Positions 10,907 to 22,690 of a DNA stretch of 64,000 nucleotides are shown here, in pieces. The notes under the pieces are model-generated. The model did not search any database, was not told the origin of the DNA, and saw only the letters and a program-made list of their open reading frames with translations. This DNA comes from Erodium maritimum (lineage: Eukaryota > Streptophyta > Magnoliopsida > Geraniales > Geraniaceae). The stretch spans positions 34,590,252-34,654,251 of the forward strand of contig OY997592.1 of NCBI GenBank assembly GCA_963921825.1. Direction: 5' to 3'. The number at the start of each line of letters is the position of its first letter. The first letter of the stretch is position 1. A program made the translations under genes and the position numbers.

Positions 10907-11612
10907 CAGCCAAGGGATTAGCCCTCTAATTACAAACAAAGGCAACTTGTAAAAAGTCCCTAGAACAAAGACTCTCTTTGTTTGCTCTCTTTGTTCTGTA
11001 TCTGGTTTAGAACCAACATGTTTTCTACTTGTACAGCTTTCAGAGCTCCTAGGGAGTTCTCAACAGTGCCTTCTTGGTTCCTTTTCTCTGATTCTGTTGC
11101 CCCAATTGAGCTCTCAAGGTGCTCAAAATGAATTTAGTGATAAACTCATAACTAGATCTGAAAATGAGGACATAAACTTTAATTTAATGGCAAGGTTGTA
11201 TGGAAAAGAAAGTTGTTTTAGACGGACAGTAACTCTAAAAATAGTTTTATCACGGACAAATTACAATATGAGTGGATTAATATGTGAAGGCGGTAGGTAA
11301 AAAAGAAACAGATGGTGAGCAATCATACGTAATTGGAACCACTGAAATGAAGAAAAAAAATGGAAGAAAAGATGGAAGGACGCGAAACAAGGAGCACAAG
11401 TTGACAAGATCCTTAACAACCATCAATTCTTTGTAAATCCAGTAATATAAACAGCCTTGATGAATAAGTCAATGCTGTGCAACAAAACAAAAACAAAAAC
11501 AGAAACAGAAACATCTATGTAGTAAGCACATTAATACATGTTGTTGTTTCCTTCATCTTTTGTAATGCTGTTTATGCTAGTAGAATAAATAAAAGCTGTA
11601 GAGAAAATTATA
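10907..11612 (+). promoter_or_regulatory. Upstream region of the SKU5-similar gene
   Basis: About 700 bp with no supported gene. An AATATAAACAG box near 11443, about 170 bp before the ATG, is a plausible TATA element. An AAAACAAAAACAGAAAC run just downstream (11484-11510) may belong to the 5' leader. A short open frame from 11477 overlaps the start of the real gene in another frame and is not supported as a protein. Confidence 0.35.
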
Positions 11613-13658
11613 ATGGTGGGAGTGATCCATTTAGTTTCCATAGTATGGTTATGCACGTTTGGTTGGGTAGTACGCGGCGAGTCCCCGTACCTCTACTTCA
11701 CGTGGCACATTACCTACGGAACTATCTCGCCTCTGGGCGTCCCCCAACAAGGCATCCTTATCAACGGCGAGTTTCCGGGACCCAACATCAACTCCACCAC
11801 CAATAACAACGTTGTCGTGAATGTGTTCAACGAGATCGACGAGCCTTTTCTCATCCATTGGTTTGGGATCCAACAGCGCAAGAACTCGTGGCAAGACGGG
11901 CTTCCCGGGACAAACTGCCCCATCATGCCGGGGACCAACTTCACGTACCATTTCCAGGTCAAGGACCAAATCGGTAGTTACATGTACTACCCTTCACTGG
12001 GCTTGCACCGAGCGGCGGGTGCCTTCGGGGGGCTCCGCATCAACAGCCGCCCCCTTATTCCCGTCCCCTACGACCCTCCCGAGGACGACTTCAACGTCCT
12101 CATCGGCGACTGGTTCACCAGGAGCCACGCCGTCCTCAGGAAGCAGTTGGACAGCGGCCGCCCCCTGGGGCCGCCTGACGGCATCCTCATCAACGGCAAG
12201 GTCTTCAAGGAGGAGCCTCTCTTCACCATGAAGCCCGGAAAAGCGTACCGGTACCGAATCTGCAACGTTGGGCTCAAGACCTCGCTGAACTTGCGCATCC
12301 AGAGCCACACCTTGAGGCTCGTGGAGATGGAGGGCTCTCACGTTGTCCAGAACGAGTACGACTCCTTGGACGTCCACGTCGGGAATTGCTTCACGTGCAT
12401 CGTCACCGCCAACAAAGACCCGATGGACTACAAGATGGTGGTGTCCACGCGCTTCATGAAGGACGTGATGTCCACGGCCGCCACCATCCGCTACGAGGGG
12501 AGCAAGGGGCCGTTCGTGGGCGAGCTCCCCAAGGCCCCGGTGGGCTGGGCCTGGTCCCTTAATCAGTTCCGGTCCTTCCGCTGGAACCTGACGGCCAGCG
12601 CCGCCAGGCCCAATCCTCAGGGGTCGTACCATTACGGCGAGATTAATATCACGCGGACCCTCAGGCTCGTCGCCACTTCTGGCAGGGTGGACGGCAAGCT
12701 GCGCTACGCCATCAACGGCGTTTCCCACAGCGACCCGGAGACTCCGATGAAGCTTGTGGAATACTACGGCGCGGCAGACAAGGTTTTCAAGTATGACCTC
12801 ATCAAGGACCAGCCTCCCCCCGATGTGGACAATACAATCACCATCACTACAAGCGTCATGAACCAAACTTACCGGAACTTCGTTGAGATCATTTTGGAGA
12901 ACCATGACAAGGGCGTCCAGTCGTTTCATCTCAACGGTTACTCCTTCTTTGCAGTAGCGTAAGCACTAGAAAATAGCCGTCAACTAAATTGACAAAAATA
13001 CTCTCAACTGCACTTCAATAATTATTTAAAAAAATATTTTAAAAATCACTTTTGTTATATATATATTAAATCACTTCAGTTTTATTTAAAAAATCACTTT
13101 AGTTTTATTTTTAAAAAAATTATTAAAAAAATAACTGAGGGCATTTTCGTCATTTTAGCTGTCGGCTTGGGCTATTTGTTATATGACTAAACATCTGAGT
13201 AGGTATCAGTTAAAAAAGAATTAGGGTATGTATCAGTTAAACACTACAAATTTAGGGTAGGTATTTGTAATTTACCTATATATATATATATATGCAAAAG
13301 ATGAGAGTTATATATAAGTGTTGATACTCTTTAATCGTTTTTGTATTTTGATGGTAGTGTTGAGCCTGGGAGTTGGAGCGAGGAAAAGAGGAAAGACTAC
13401 AACTTGTTGGACGCAGTGAGTAGACACACAGTGCAAGTGTTCCCAAAATGTTGGGCTGCGATAATGCTGACATTTGACAATGCCGGGATGTGGAACTTAA
13501 GGTCGGAGATAACCGAGAAGCGATACCTGGGACAACAGTTTTACATCAGTGTGCTGTCGCCAGGTCGCTCATTGAAGGATGAGTACAACATGCCCGACAA
13601 CATCCCACTCTGCGGAATCATCAAGGACTTGCCTAAGCCCGTACCATACACTCTTTAG
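11613..13658 (+). CDS. SKU5-similar (SKS) multicopper-oxidase-like secreted protein
   Basis: Coding sequence is join(11613..12958, 13358..13658), 548 aa, with stop TAG at 13656-13658. The donor after GCAGTAGC and the acceptor at ATGGTAG restore the family sequence FFAVAVEPGSW exactly. Residues 1-22 form a signal peptide; three cupredoxin domains follow. SKS proteins act in the cell wall or apoplast, and pollen-type members (NTP303/Bp10, 'L-ascorbate oxidase homologues') work in pollen tubes; assignment to that branch is inference. Copper ligands are replaced: HWFGIQQ (82-88) for HWHG, YPSLGLHR (126-133) for the HSH-type motif, and FHLNGYSFF where oxidases have HLHGH. It is therefore probably not an oxidase. 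Length is normal (about 540-560 aa). Exon 1 is much richer in G+C, especially at third positions, than exon 2 and the flanks. It appears intact. Confidence 0.93.
12969..13275. mobile_element. MITE-like insertion in the SKS intron
   Basis: The intron holds imperfect inverted repeats: GTCAACTAAATTGACAAAAA near 12980 pairs with TTTTCGTCATTTTAGCTGTC near 13145-13164. Further out, GGCTATTTGTTATATGACTA (13169-13188) through GGTATTTGTAATTTACC closely resembles the sequence at 50999-51084 read in reverse. A (TA)n run follows at about 13276-13293. The exact termini and target duplication are uncertain. It fills most of the 399-bp intron. Confidence 0.5.
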
Positions 13659-13954
13659 ATATATGATTATTATTTTATATAGCCTCTCGCGTGTCAGCTG
13701 AAGAGAAACTATATATCATTTTCTTTTCTTTTAGAATAACTCTTTTTTTGTATTTTTCTTTTACTCAATTTTATCATTTCAACAATCTATTAGACTTTGT
13801 ACGTGTGTGGTCAATAGTCTTTCTAATTATTACAATTTGAGTATTATGTTCCAGATCATGTACCACTTTCCATTTTATTTTCAAAGTCATCATTTTGTGA
13901 ACACCACACAGTCAAAGTGAATACAAAGTAGGAATACTATCGACATAAGCTTCT
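13659..13954. other. 3' flank of the SKS gene
   Basis: AT-rich sequence between the SKS stop and the LINE to its right. It presumably holds the 3' UTR and poly(A) signals. I see no further gene. Confidence 0.4.
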
Positions 13955-16300
13955 TCTTTTTATCGGCAAAACAAATTTAGATTAAAAACCTCTTTCGAGA
14001 TGAAAGAGGAGGTTGATACAAATAAAACCCATTGATGATGTTAGACAAACCATCCAACAAGGGACAAAAACCAACTAGTGTTCTAAGAGAACCCTAGCCT
14101 AACTAATACAAGGGAAAGGATCTCCTTGAATGAAAGGCAAAACAAGGGTGATAAATCAAGATCAAGGAAGGGTACTTCTAATGCCAAATACAAGGGATTT
14201 CACGATTCAAAATTCAAACCAATGTGATGCTTGTAGGCCAAGTAACCCGGCATAAAGAGCTTTGCTTGCCGGGCAAGTAATGTAGCAAAAGGAGAGAACC
14301 ATTGCTTGAGATGTTGTGATATATCTGAGCTTCAACTTGCCTCCTAACCTTTGGGATCTAGCAGGACTTGTAAGAATGTAAACCTCAAAATGTATTCACT
14401 CCACAAGAGGTATGTTGTAAGGTAGAAATTCAGTACTGAAGATGAGGTCTGGAGGATCAAAACCAAAAAGAAACTGGCTTCAGAGAACATCCCAAAGCAG
14501 ATAGCACCTGCAAGAATTTAAGAGACCAACAAGAAAGAACCAAACCACTCATACTTAAAAGGAGTTATCCACACTCATCAAGATCAAAAGAAGCAACAAC
14601 CTAAGGAAATACCCACACACAAGCAGAAGAACCAGGGAGCCAACAAACCTTACCAAACTCACACTGTACCCAAACCAACCCAATCCCTTCCCCACCCAAA
14701 CCCCCCAAAATATTAACCAGTTATGGGCAACCCCAATTCTCATCATTGAAGCTGAGGGGAGCTAATAAATTGAGAGTAAAGTCGATCAATGATGAGATGG
14801 AATTGTTAGGCACAAAGTTGGGGTAGAAAGCCATGCTAAAAAGGTAAAATGATGGCCCTTCGAACTGAAGTTGGCCCATTCCAAAGAGAAAGTTTGATTT
14901 ACAATTTTTTGAAAGATGAATGCAGCTTCAGGTCTAGCATTCTCAAAGATAGTACCATTTCTTGCAAGCCAAAGTTGCCTGCATGTGATCAGAATAATAT
15001 TTCCCCAGCTATTCTTGAGTTTAAGATGCACTAGAGATGCCCAAGATGAGAAGAGGGATTTAGTGTTGCCAAGCATTGCCAAAGAGATCCCCCACCAGTT
15101 GAAAATGAGTCCCCAAACTTCCCAAGATTTTTGGCAATAAAGTAATATGTGAGAAGTGTCCTCCAGATCATTATGACAAACCACACAAGTTAAACCTTGA
15201 AGAAATAGACTCATCCCTCTTGAATCTAAGAAACACTTTGTTGGGATTGCTTCCAGCCCTGCCAGCCAACAAAAGGCTGAGATTTTAGGAGGTATACCTA
15301 GCTTCCAAATGACTTTTGTCCATGCTGCTGTTAAAGATGGTGCTAAGGCAGTTGTGTCTATGAGTGAATATAGCTTCTTAACTGAGAAACCTTTTTGATC
15401 TCCAACCCAAATTAGTAAATCATGTTGTAGTGTAATATTGACTTGAGCTAATATTGATTGCAGAGTTAGCCAATCTGATTCTGCCCTGCCTCTTGGGTTA
15501 TTTCTGAAATTGAATTCCCACTCTTATTGCACTAGGCTTCTAAAACAAGTAACTTTTTGGAGAGGGATAGCTGATAGAGCCTTGGAAATAAAATTTAAAA
15601 GAAATTTCCCCCCACCAAATGTCCTTCTAGAATAATATTCTCTCACCATTCCCTAATTTCCAAGATAAGCCTTGAACATCAAAAAGATTATGGAAGGCAG
15701 GATCAGCATTAAGAGCTAAAATATGTGACATGAAACTTGAGCTTCCGATTTCTGCAAATGAGGATAGGTCCCACTCTAATATATCCCATCCATATTTTGA
15801 GCAAATGATTTTTTTCCAAAGGGTATCCTTTTCCAAAGCAAATCTCCACCACCATTTTGCTAATAGAGCAATATTCATCTTTTCCAAGCTTGATATCCCA
15901 AGCCCTCCAACTTCTTTTGATTGACAAACCTTGTTCCATGCAACTTTACAAAAGGCTCTAGCCACTGAACTTCCATGCCATAAGAATCTTCTTTGCCATG
16001 ATTCCATCTTCTTGAGGACACTTTTTGGAGCTTTGATAATTGAGAAGTAGTATAATGGTAGGGCACTCAGTGTTGATTTAATTAGAGTGATTCTTCCTCC
16101 TAATGAGAGAAATTTTGCTTGACAAAGTCCAAGAGCAGCTTTGAACTTTTTGATAATTGGATTCCAAGTTTGAATTCTTTTTGGATTCTTGACACATGAA
16201 TCTGCCCACCGGGTATAATAGGAATTTGTTTTTAGTACGTGTAGGGAGAAAATTAGGGCACACATAGTTATTGAAAAACAACTGGACCCAGATCCTGCGA
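13955..16300 (-). pseudogene. 5'-truncated LINE, reverse strand (C-terminal reverse transcriptase and zinc-binding region)
   Basis: On the minus strand, from about 16230 down to 15627, a frame encodes the thumb-to-tail part of plant L1-like ORF2: NPIIKKFKAALG, LSLGGRITLIKSTLSALPLY, WQRRFLWHG, GLGISSLEKMN and ALLAKWWWRF. After stops and frameshifts it continues at 15214-14786 with a zinc-binding stretch (CVVCHNDLEDTSHILLYC, then WLARNGTIFE). The catalytic FADD core and the endonuclease are absent, so this is a 5'-truncated, dead copy. The 3' end on the minus strand is near 13955, with TTTTGCCGATAAAAAG as a likely tail. It is paralogous to the LINE at 6.2-10.9 kb (shared ALLAKWWWRF block). I could not assign a target duplication. 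Confidence 0.85.
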
Positions 16301-16549
16301 AGCCACGCCAATGTAGCGCCAAGTGAGGCACCAACCCAACAACTTCGGTCTTGTTAGCGCAACTCGACGCGCGTGCGGGTTCTAGACTTGTTGGAGTCAA
16401 CGTATCATGCCATGACACATGGCTATTTGATTCTTTTTTTCTAAAACTGACCTTACCATTTTTTTCATGTAAAAAATTAATAAAAATAGATATTTTACCC
16501 TATATATATATATAGAACATCAATCATTCTATGTCGGTATTCTTTTTCT

Positions 16550-18535
16550 CTCTCCCTTGAGAATCTACCCTAGCCCTAGCATGTCCTCGCCACTATGGAG
16601 CTTCCTTCTGCCGTTGTAGCTGCTGCGCTGCCTGGGGCTGTCGGTTTTTCCGACCCCGTGTTCGACTGTTCCATCCCGTTGACCTCCTCGCAGACCACAT
16701 ATGGTGCAGGGTTCATATACGGATGGAAGTGACTGGTTATCCCACAATCCTCGGCGCCTCTTCCCCTTCCCTTCCCTCTGGTGGCTTCGTCGACTCCCTG
16801 TCCGATCACCATGACTCCACCTCCCTCTCCGCCGGTGCTGCCTGACTTCTCTACTCCGGGTGGACTGCAGATCCCCTCATCCTCCTATTCTCCCCTCCCA
16901 CATGTCTCGGCCCTGCCTCCTCTGCCGACAGCCTCAGCGGATTCGGCTTCAGATTCTTTGGGATCGACGGGGTCCTATGTTCCGCAAGGATTTCCCCCCA
17001 CTTCCCCTGTTGCGGCTATTTGTCGGCAGCATTGGGAGAGCCGGTGTGGGGGCGGCGGCTCTCGGAGGCTTTTGCTCTAAGTTACAGGTCATCTTCATGT
17101 CGACCGAACCCTAACCCGCCTCTCAGGGCTTACCACTGTCAGCATCATGACCTTCATCACCACGACCTTGCTCTGGTGCCTGGGGGGTTTGACGTCGGGC
17201 CTAGGGTTCCAACCTATGCCCCAGGCCATGGGCTCCCTCCTTGTCTGACCTGGGGTCCATCGGTCATGTCCCACCACGACCTTGCTCTGGTGTCTGAGTT
17301 GCCTGCCGGTCGTTCTAAGGTTCAGCTAACGCTGGTGTCGTTGAGGTCCCTGCCTCCTCGTCTTTCGGTGGGCCTGGTGAGGGACGTGACGGAGTACTCG
17401 GCGTCTGTCGCGGTCACGATGGTGAAGGCCCGGTCTTGGGGATGGACTCGTGACGGCTACGGGATGCGCTGGAGCATGGTGGAGACCTCGTCGTAATGGT
17501 TCACCTGGCGCTGGATGTGGAGACGAACGAGAGCATGGCTTTCCTCCGAACCACACCCGGAGCTGCTCAACGACTCACGATTCTGCTCAACGACTCGGCG
17601 GTTCTCCGCCCCGGGCTGCGAGGGTAGCGGTTATGATACCAGCGGTGGATATTGGTCGAAGGCTAGTTAGGTCGGTTCCCTCGAGACGATACCCGCAATG
17701 TCATTTCCCGGCATACCGGAAGGGCCTGCTATGGTTTGTCCCAGTGGGGGACCTCGGCCTCGAAAGCGCAGCCATATACCGGAAGCCCAAGTTGGAGCGG
17801 GCATTGATCAGGGCGGAGAACCGGTGGACGCCGCACCGCGATCGCTGACATTGGACCCGATACCTACTGCTAGGTTATCTCACCATGGGGGAGTCGACGT
17901 AACAATGGACTCGATACCAAATTTGGGTCCCCAACTTCCCGGTTGGGATGCTAGCCTAATGCCCACACAAGGCCACCCTCTCCCGTGTTCTTTTGTACAC
18001 GGGAAGATCAGAGGGTCGGGGTTTGGTCAGCCTACTGACTAGACTGTTGACCCTCTACCCCTCCAGCATGGTGGAATTGGAGGTGGGGGACGCGCCCGGC
18101 CAGACGCGCCAATTGTTGAAGTTCCAGCTCCCATGGTCCATGGGGGAACCGCTGCTGGAAATCTGAAGAGGGTTGCATCTGAAGCTGTGTGGGATGACTC
18201 GTCACTTGCGGGGAAGAAACCCCGCCGGGAGGAATGAGGCATCTTCCGAGCATCGGGGATTGGCCCTGGGAGGGGTCCCTAGATGATGCTTTGCATCCCA
18301 CCATCACCATTACCGTCGAGGTCCCTCAGGATCTCCGGTACCCCGTCCCTTCTCCCCGTCTTCTCTCATTTCCCATGGGACATCACAATACCATATGTGA
18401 CGGTTCTGATATTAAAAGGCTAAGTGAACCATTGTTCACTCATACTGACCTTCTGGTGATCGGGGAGCATGTTCCCCGAGGCACGATTATGTAATCGATT
18501 TATATTATTAATACTGCACCTTTCGCTCAAAAAAT
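16550..18535 (+). mobile_element. ORF1-only LINE-like element 1 (degenerate)
   Basis: The 5' part (CTAGCCCTAGC, then ATGGAGCTTCC at 16592, encoding MELPSAVVAAAL) matches that of the element at 38639. The end (CTTTCGCTCAAAAAA near 18523) resembles the other LINE 3' ends here. Between them are proline-rich ORF1 pieces broken by stops and frameshifts, closing with a lysine/arginine-rich tail (LAGKKPRREE, stop near 18237) that corresponds to GKQPRQKE in the 38.6-kb copy. No endonuclease or reverse transcriptase is present, although both ends are. A TATTCTTT repeat on each side (near 16539 and 18541) is a weak candidate target duplication. Confidence 0.65.
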
Positions 18536-19785
18536 AAAACTATTCTTTGTTTTTAACCAACTTAAAACAGATACTCTATCAAAGTTTCAAAAAAAATTCA
18601 CGGGAAGTACATGTCGAGCAACGATCAAGGGAACAAATTCTCTAGTGCACCAACGATTGTTTTTTTTTTACCGATTGTTCTTTGATGAATATATGTACTC
18701 ACCATGAACGTATACTATTCCGCCCAATTACTACGGATCTGTACCTACTTCGCATCGTCCCCACATGTCAGTACCGTGGTCTGGCAAGTCCTTAGGAAAA
18801 GCCCAAGCTCAAAAGGCGAAGAAGAAAACCCCATTATGGACGGGTTAAGAGGATCATGGTAAATCTCGTATTGGTTTTGCACGTCCAAAAGCGCGATCTA
18901 AGGAAACGACAGATTGAGAACCACTTATTGGACGACAACCGAAAAGGAGTACAACAAAGACTTCCGTTTCCTAGATAGGGAGAGTTTTCATATGAAGAAT
19001 CACTAGAACAAAGTCTTCCCTCGGGTTAAAATATTAGACGGTTTTCTTGGAGAGGTCATACGTACATACACCAGTGGATACAGCAACCTATGTTGGTGGA
19101 TATGGAAAGGAAGTCAAACACGAAAGATGCGGTACAACACGATGAACGAACCGTCTTTGCGTATATTGATTGGTGGGAGGCCCTACATCATGAGACAAGA
19201 TTCTAAGTGAAAGAATGTGTCATGGTGGAAAAGAGAACGAGGTTGGATGGTTGGGTAGATACAACTTGTCCAAAGCAACTGCTTCTGAACTTGAATATGA
19301 TCATAAATCACAACTTGATTCTCAACCGTCTCCTAGTCCTGTGGAGTTTTTTGTATCATACAATTCCTAATATATGAAATATTTAACTGAAATTACCTCG
19401 ATATAGGCTACTTTGGAATCAGTTGGTTCGAGACGGGGACTTTTGAAAGCGTAGTCGTAGGCGCCAAAGTGTTCTCCCTATAATGATATCCACCCGAGAA
19501 AGCTTGCTCCACATCGCGACACACTAGAACAGCCTTGATCGAAAACTCATTATCTCTTTATAGGTGGCCAAACTTTTTTGCCAATAATGCTTAAAATTCC
19601 GTACTCCCTATTGTTGTATTTATAGGATTTGATTTCCTCAAACCAATCCAAGTAGATATAGGAAATCTAGCAAAAGGGGGTGTCTTGCTTTGACATAGTC
19701 CAACTAGTATTTCTTATTCTAGACTTTCGAGAACATTGTGGAGTTTTCCTTTAAATTCATTTATTAAATAACCACTATATATATA
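18536..19785. other. Unassigned 1.25-kb stretch
   Basis: No convincing reading frame, repeat array or terminal repeat was found. A purine-rich stretch near 18790-18850 and other short frames show no recognisable domain. It may be old transposon debris. Confidence 0.4.
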
Positions 19786-20067
19786 GTGATACAATCAGGT
19801 GTGAACCATCTGAATGGGAACCTGTTCTGGCCGTTGGATGGGAGGCGCGAAATTGTTGTGATGAGAACGCGTCATTAATGGAACTCCTTGTAAATAACAG
19901 CGTGTGATATTTGTGTTTTGGTAAGATGTAGTGTTTGGAGGGTAGATAGGAAATTTCATCTTGTCCACAACACAACAAGTGTGGCGTTCAGAAAATGCCC
20001 CCTTTTCAAAAAAAAATCAAGTTTACTAATTTAATGATTCCTGTTTCGTTTAAACTATAGTTCATTT

Positions 20068-21870
20068 CATCTGCATTTTTTGTACTTAGGAGAATGGCTG
20101 CGAAACCTCTCTCCAAGAGTGTGAAACCAATCTCTTTTCCAGTTTTTTGCTCAGTGTTAATCTCTAGTTATGATTCTTATGTTTAGACCATAACTTGTTT
20201 GATCAAGAAGGCGTCTTCCTCCAAGGTCAGTGATGACTACCCGGCAAAGAAGGCCAAGAAGAAGATCAAGCTGAGGAAAACGCGGATTGAGAAGGCTTTG
20301 GCCAAGGAGACAGGGCCATGCCCCCGTCCGGTTTCAGAGCAGCCACGGCAAGGGACGGCTGGAGAACTGCATCCGAAAGTTGTGTCGCACACTCCTGAGC
20401 ATTTGGGCGACGCAGAGGGAGCCAATGGTGAGACACGGCCGGTGGACGACGGAAATGCTGCGTTACCGGTAACTGGTGAGGAAAAAGGGTGTAAGGTTTT
20501 TATTTACAATCTCCCTTTGGATACATCACCGGATTAGATTCAGAATTCTTTGGGCGCTTTTGGTGAAGTTCTCTCTGTCAAGGTCTTGAAGAAACCAAAC
20601 CGCAAGGGCAGGTACTTCGGTTTCGCCGTGTTTAAATCCAAAGAGACGGCTCTACAGGCTATAGAAATGCTTAACGGTTTTAGGTTGAATGGGTATACGT
20701 TGTTGGTAGCACTTGCTCGGCCGGATTCGGCTCTAATCAGCCCGGAATGTGCAGAGTGCACCGCCCCTGTTTTACTATCCGGAAAACAGAGCATCTTTGG
20801 ATCAAAAGCTCCAGGTTTGGGGGAGTTGGATAGCTCTGGTTCTTCAGGTTCAAAACCAACAGAGTCCATCCCTAATACAGACTCCCTATGGGCCGGCCCA
20901 AGAGGAGCACCGTCGCGATCTTCGTCAACAACCAACGCCTGATTCTCCGGAAGAGATCGCATGCCAGATGGAAAGGAATCAACGTCAATCGCAGAAATCA
21001 CGGGACGAGGAGATGCCGAAACTCTCTTCTCCGAGATTTTCTCCACCTGATTCGAGATTGCAGGATCCGCGCTCGTCTGCGCAGAGCAAGCACCAGCCAG
21101 CGAAACTTGCCGGGAAATAGAGCCCTCATGTCTCTGTTCCGGCGGTGAAACGTCCTCAATGCCCTTCCCAGTTTTCCCAGACCGATCAGCCTTTGGGTGT
21201 TTCTGGCCCAGTGGAACCAAAACAGGTCAATCCTCGTCTGTCTACGGTTTTTTCCCGCATCGGTACCGATTTGGTGGAAAAACAGACCGTGCAACCCCAG
21301 GGTGGAGAAACATTCAGGGAGTTCGTTTATCAGGGTAGCCCATGGAAGGATGCTTTAGAGAAACCGACCCCCAAGGTCGAGCCAAAAAAACGTGGACGTC
21401 CAAAGAAGGGTCAGCCGAAGGTGATTGCCCAGCCCGTGGTTGTGTATCAGGCAAGAGTCAGGGCTGCCGATAAATTGGGACGTTTCACTATGAACGTTTC
21501 CAAAAAAGATAGCTCGGGTAATTGGAGCCATAGCTCGAAAGTCTGTAGAAAGGCAGTCAATTTTGGCTCCTTGGCGCTGGGTCAGCACAAACAGGGCTCC
21601 GAGGTCGGGCATGAGGAGCACCTGGAATCGAGTACAGATCAAGATTCACCACCCGTTCCGGTCGCTAATCGGTTTTCTTGTTTTGATTCCGATTAGTTAT
21701 TAGGCAAGATGTTTTTCTGTTCTGTTTCTGTTTTTGTTTCCCGGTTTGTTTGTTGCTCTTTGAAGCTGTTCTGGTTTGGAAAAGGTTCTTTCGGATCTGC
21801 TCTTGGTATGTGTCTATTTTTCATAGACCATATCCTTAATAAACTTTTCGCTTATCAAAAAAATAAAAAT
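20068..21870 (+). mobile_element. Retro-insertion carrying only an RRM-type ORF1
   Basis: The target duplication is AAACTATAGTTCATTT at 20052-20067 and AAACTACAGTTCATTT at 21871-21886 (one mismatch). The insert ends TTTTCGCTTATCAAAAAAA, a LINE-like tail. It encodes a lysine-rich N-terminus (KKAKKKIKLRKTRIEKAL), one RNA-recognition motif (KVFIYNLPLD, then RYFGFAVFKSKETALQAIEM), a frameshifted middle, an AT-hook-like KKRGRPKKGQPK, and an end at NRFSCFDSD, TAG 21694-21696. RRM-type ORF1 proteins are known in plant LINEs and bind the element RNA. A stop splits the RRM near 20535. No ORF2 is present. The paralogous block at 22370-22440 is an empty site. A retroposed host RRM mRNA is the alternative. 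Confidence 0.75.
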
Positions 21871-21939
21871 AAACTACAGTTCATTTTTTCCTCGCGCCAA
21901 TATTCTCCTTTTATCTAGGGATTTCTAACAAGTAGTGTA

Positions 21940-22690
21940 TTAAATATGTTTTGATGTGTTTTTGGATACGGTGTGTGGATGTGTGGATATGAGTGCGAAA
22001 AGTTGTGATATGGTTTGAAAATATAGGTGGTGTGGATTGAGAATATTGTGACTTGAGTTGAGAATATGAGGGATATGGTTTGAAAATAAAAGGAAAGTGA
22101 GTTTGATAATACGAGGGATGTAGGTTTGAGAATATAGGGGTATGGGTTGAGAATATGGTGATTTGAGTTGAGAATATGAGGGATATGGTTTGAGAATAAG
22201 AGGGATGTGAGTTTGAGAATAAGAAGGATTAAGGTTTGAGAATATAGGGGTTGTGGGTTGAGAATATGGTGGTGTGAGTTTGAGAATAAGAGGGATGTGA
22301 GTTTGAGAATATAAAACCTGCACACTCAACCACAACGTGCTGAGTGTCACGCTTAGAAAATACCCCTCTTTTTTAAAATCAAGTTTACCGATTTAATGAT
22401 TCCCGCTTCGTTTCAAATCCAATTTTTTTTGCGCCAATATTCTTCATTTTTCAAGGGCTTTCGAACAAGTAGTGTAAGTTGTGGTATGATTTGCAAATAT
22501 AGGTGGTATGGATTGAGAATATTTTGATGTGAGTTGAGAATATGAGGGATATGGTTTGAGAATATAAAGGATGTGAGTTTGAGAATATGAGGGTTGTAGG
22601 TTTGAGAATATATGTGTTGTGGGTTGAGAATATGGTGATGCGAGTTGAGAATAAGAGGGATGTGGGTCTAAGAATATGATAGATATGATT
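21940..22690. repeat. 22-23-bp tandem array, GTTTGAGAATATG type
   Basis: About thirty units carry GAGAATA(T/A) at 22-25-bp spacing, for example GAGAATAAGAGGGATGTG and GAGAATATGGTGATTTG. They form two blocks (21990-22320 and 22490-22690) separated by a repeated flank (AAATCAAGTTTACC..., then GCGCCAATATTCT). Confidence 0.9.

Noticed and set aside
11994-12929. Long 311-aa open frame on the minus strand of the SKS exon
   Set aside because: A shadow caused by the high third-position G+C of exon 1; the plus-strand frame encodes the full SKS family sequence.
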